Assembly (NCBI GenBank): GCA_964276145.1
Contig: CAXYDN010000007.1
Span: 62,001-126,000 of the forward strand
Origin: SCGC-AAA076-P13 sp964276145
GTDB taxonomy: Bacteria > Pseudomonadota > Gammaproteobacteria > Magnimaribacterales > D2472
DNA length: 64,000 nt
Reading direction: 5' to 3'
Shown here: positions 63,979 through 64,000 of the stretch, one piece after another
Position numbering within the stretch: position 1 is the first letter of the stretch
Layout of the letters: every line of letters starts with the position of its first letter
Position numbers and translations under genes: made by a program
The notes under the pieces: model-generated
The model's database searches: none
Seen by the model: only the letters and a program-made list of their open reading frames with translations
Told to the model about the DNA's origin: nothing

Positions 63979-64000
63979 AGATGAAGCATTTTACATGATT

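Noticed and set aside
1..64000. CRISPR arrays, insertion sequences, prophage or integron attachment sites
   Set aside because: No regularly spaced repeats, transposase, integrase or phage structural genes were seen on reading the window; accessory content is limited to metabolic and envelope genes.

Overview
The window is a dense, strongly AT-rich bacterial chromosome segment. It is very probably from a streamlined marine gammaproteobacterium, and SAR86-like is my best guess. This is an inference from gene content and order: the mfd-csiV pair, the mrp/metG and rluC/rne divergent pairs, rnt, nfuA, nhaB and yheS are gammaproteobacterial. The Na+ economy (Nqr, NhaB, an AGCS symporter), a TonB receptor, a GH16 lipoprotein and paired acyl-CoA dehydrogenases fit a marine heterotroph. 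Intergenic gaps are short (none exceeds 300 bases), many genes overlap by ATGA or a few bases, and all six convergent protein-coding pairs overlap tail to tail.

Layout. 1-3124: nqrC (cut by the window edge), nqrB and nqrA on the minus strand; nqrA and nqrC each carry an apparent one-base insertion. 3203-7037: long-form GAPDH and a two-subunit PimC/PimD-type acyl-CoA dehydrogenase. 7113-13517: mfd-csiV, nfuA, a DUF2970-like microprotein, trmA and an orphan membrane protein with its own promoter and terminator. 13598-19247: a compact histidine operon headed by a TrpR/YerC-like regulator, with a fused hisD-hisB and no hisC. 19237-23308: GH16 lipoprotein, AGCS symporter, glutaredoxin, SDR. 23298-28082: rpmF-fabD-fabG-acpP, a terminator, then mltG-tmk-holB; plsX, fabH and fabF are missing from their usual places. 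28140-42422: housekeeping block (rluC, rne, nudC, nhaB, dusA, mlaA, mrp, metG, a ferredoxin reductase, an RnfB-like ferredoxin, rnt, grxD, pdxJ), then a cofE homologue and a Trm112-like microprotein. 42428-50226: tRNA-Arg(ACG), yheS, a YhiN-type flavoprotein, rhlE, and the coaBC-panB-panC-panD set for pantothenate and CoA. 50249-58274: HupE/UreJ protein, parvulin-like protein, two DUF3604 metallohydrolase-like paralogues, a PF10118 protein and a divergent AraC-type regulator. 58295-64000: tRNA-Arg(TCG), TonB receptor, rhodanese, EamA transporter, a structured RNA leader ending in a strong terminator, a LexA-controlled 69-aa protein, a regulator plus membrane protein pair, and tRNA-Ser(GGA).

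The most novel signals are at the right end. (1) A near-canonical LexA box fills the -35/-10 spacer of a promoter for a 69-residue protein whose last six residues look like a DNA-clamp-binding motif. (2) The RNA of about 220 nt upstream of the EamA gene has several hairpins, two mutually exclusive pairings and a terminator ending 11 nt before the start codon. (3) The HupE-PPIase-DUF3604 cluster is a conserved-looking envelope module of unknown function. Several housekeeping proteins also lack hallmark metal or cluster ligands (RNase E without the Zn-link, Mrp without CxxC, MlaA without a lipobox).
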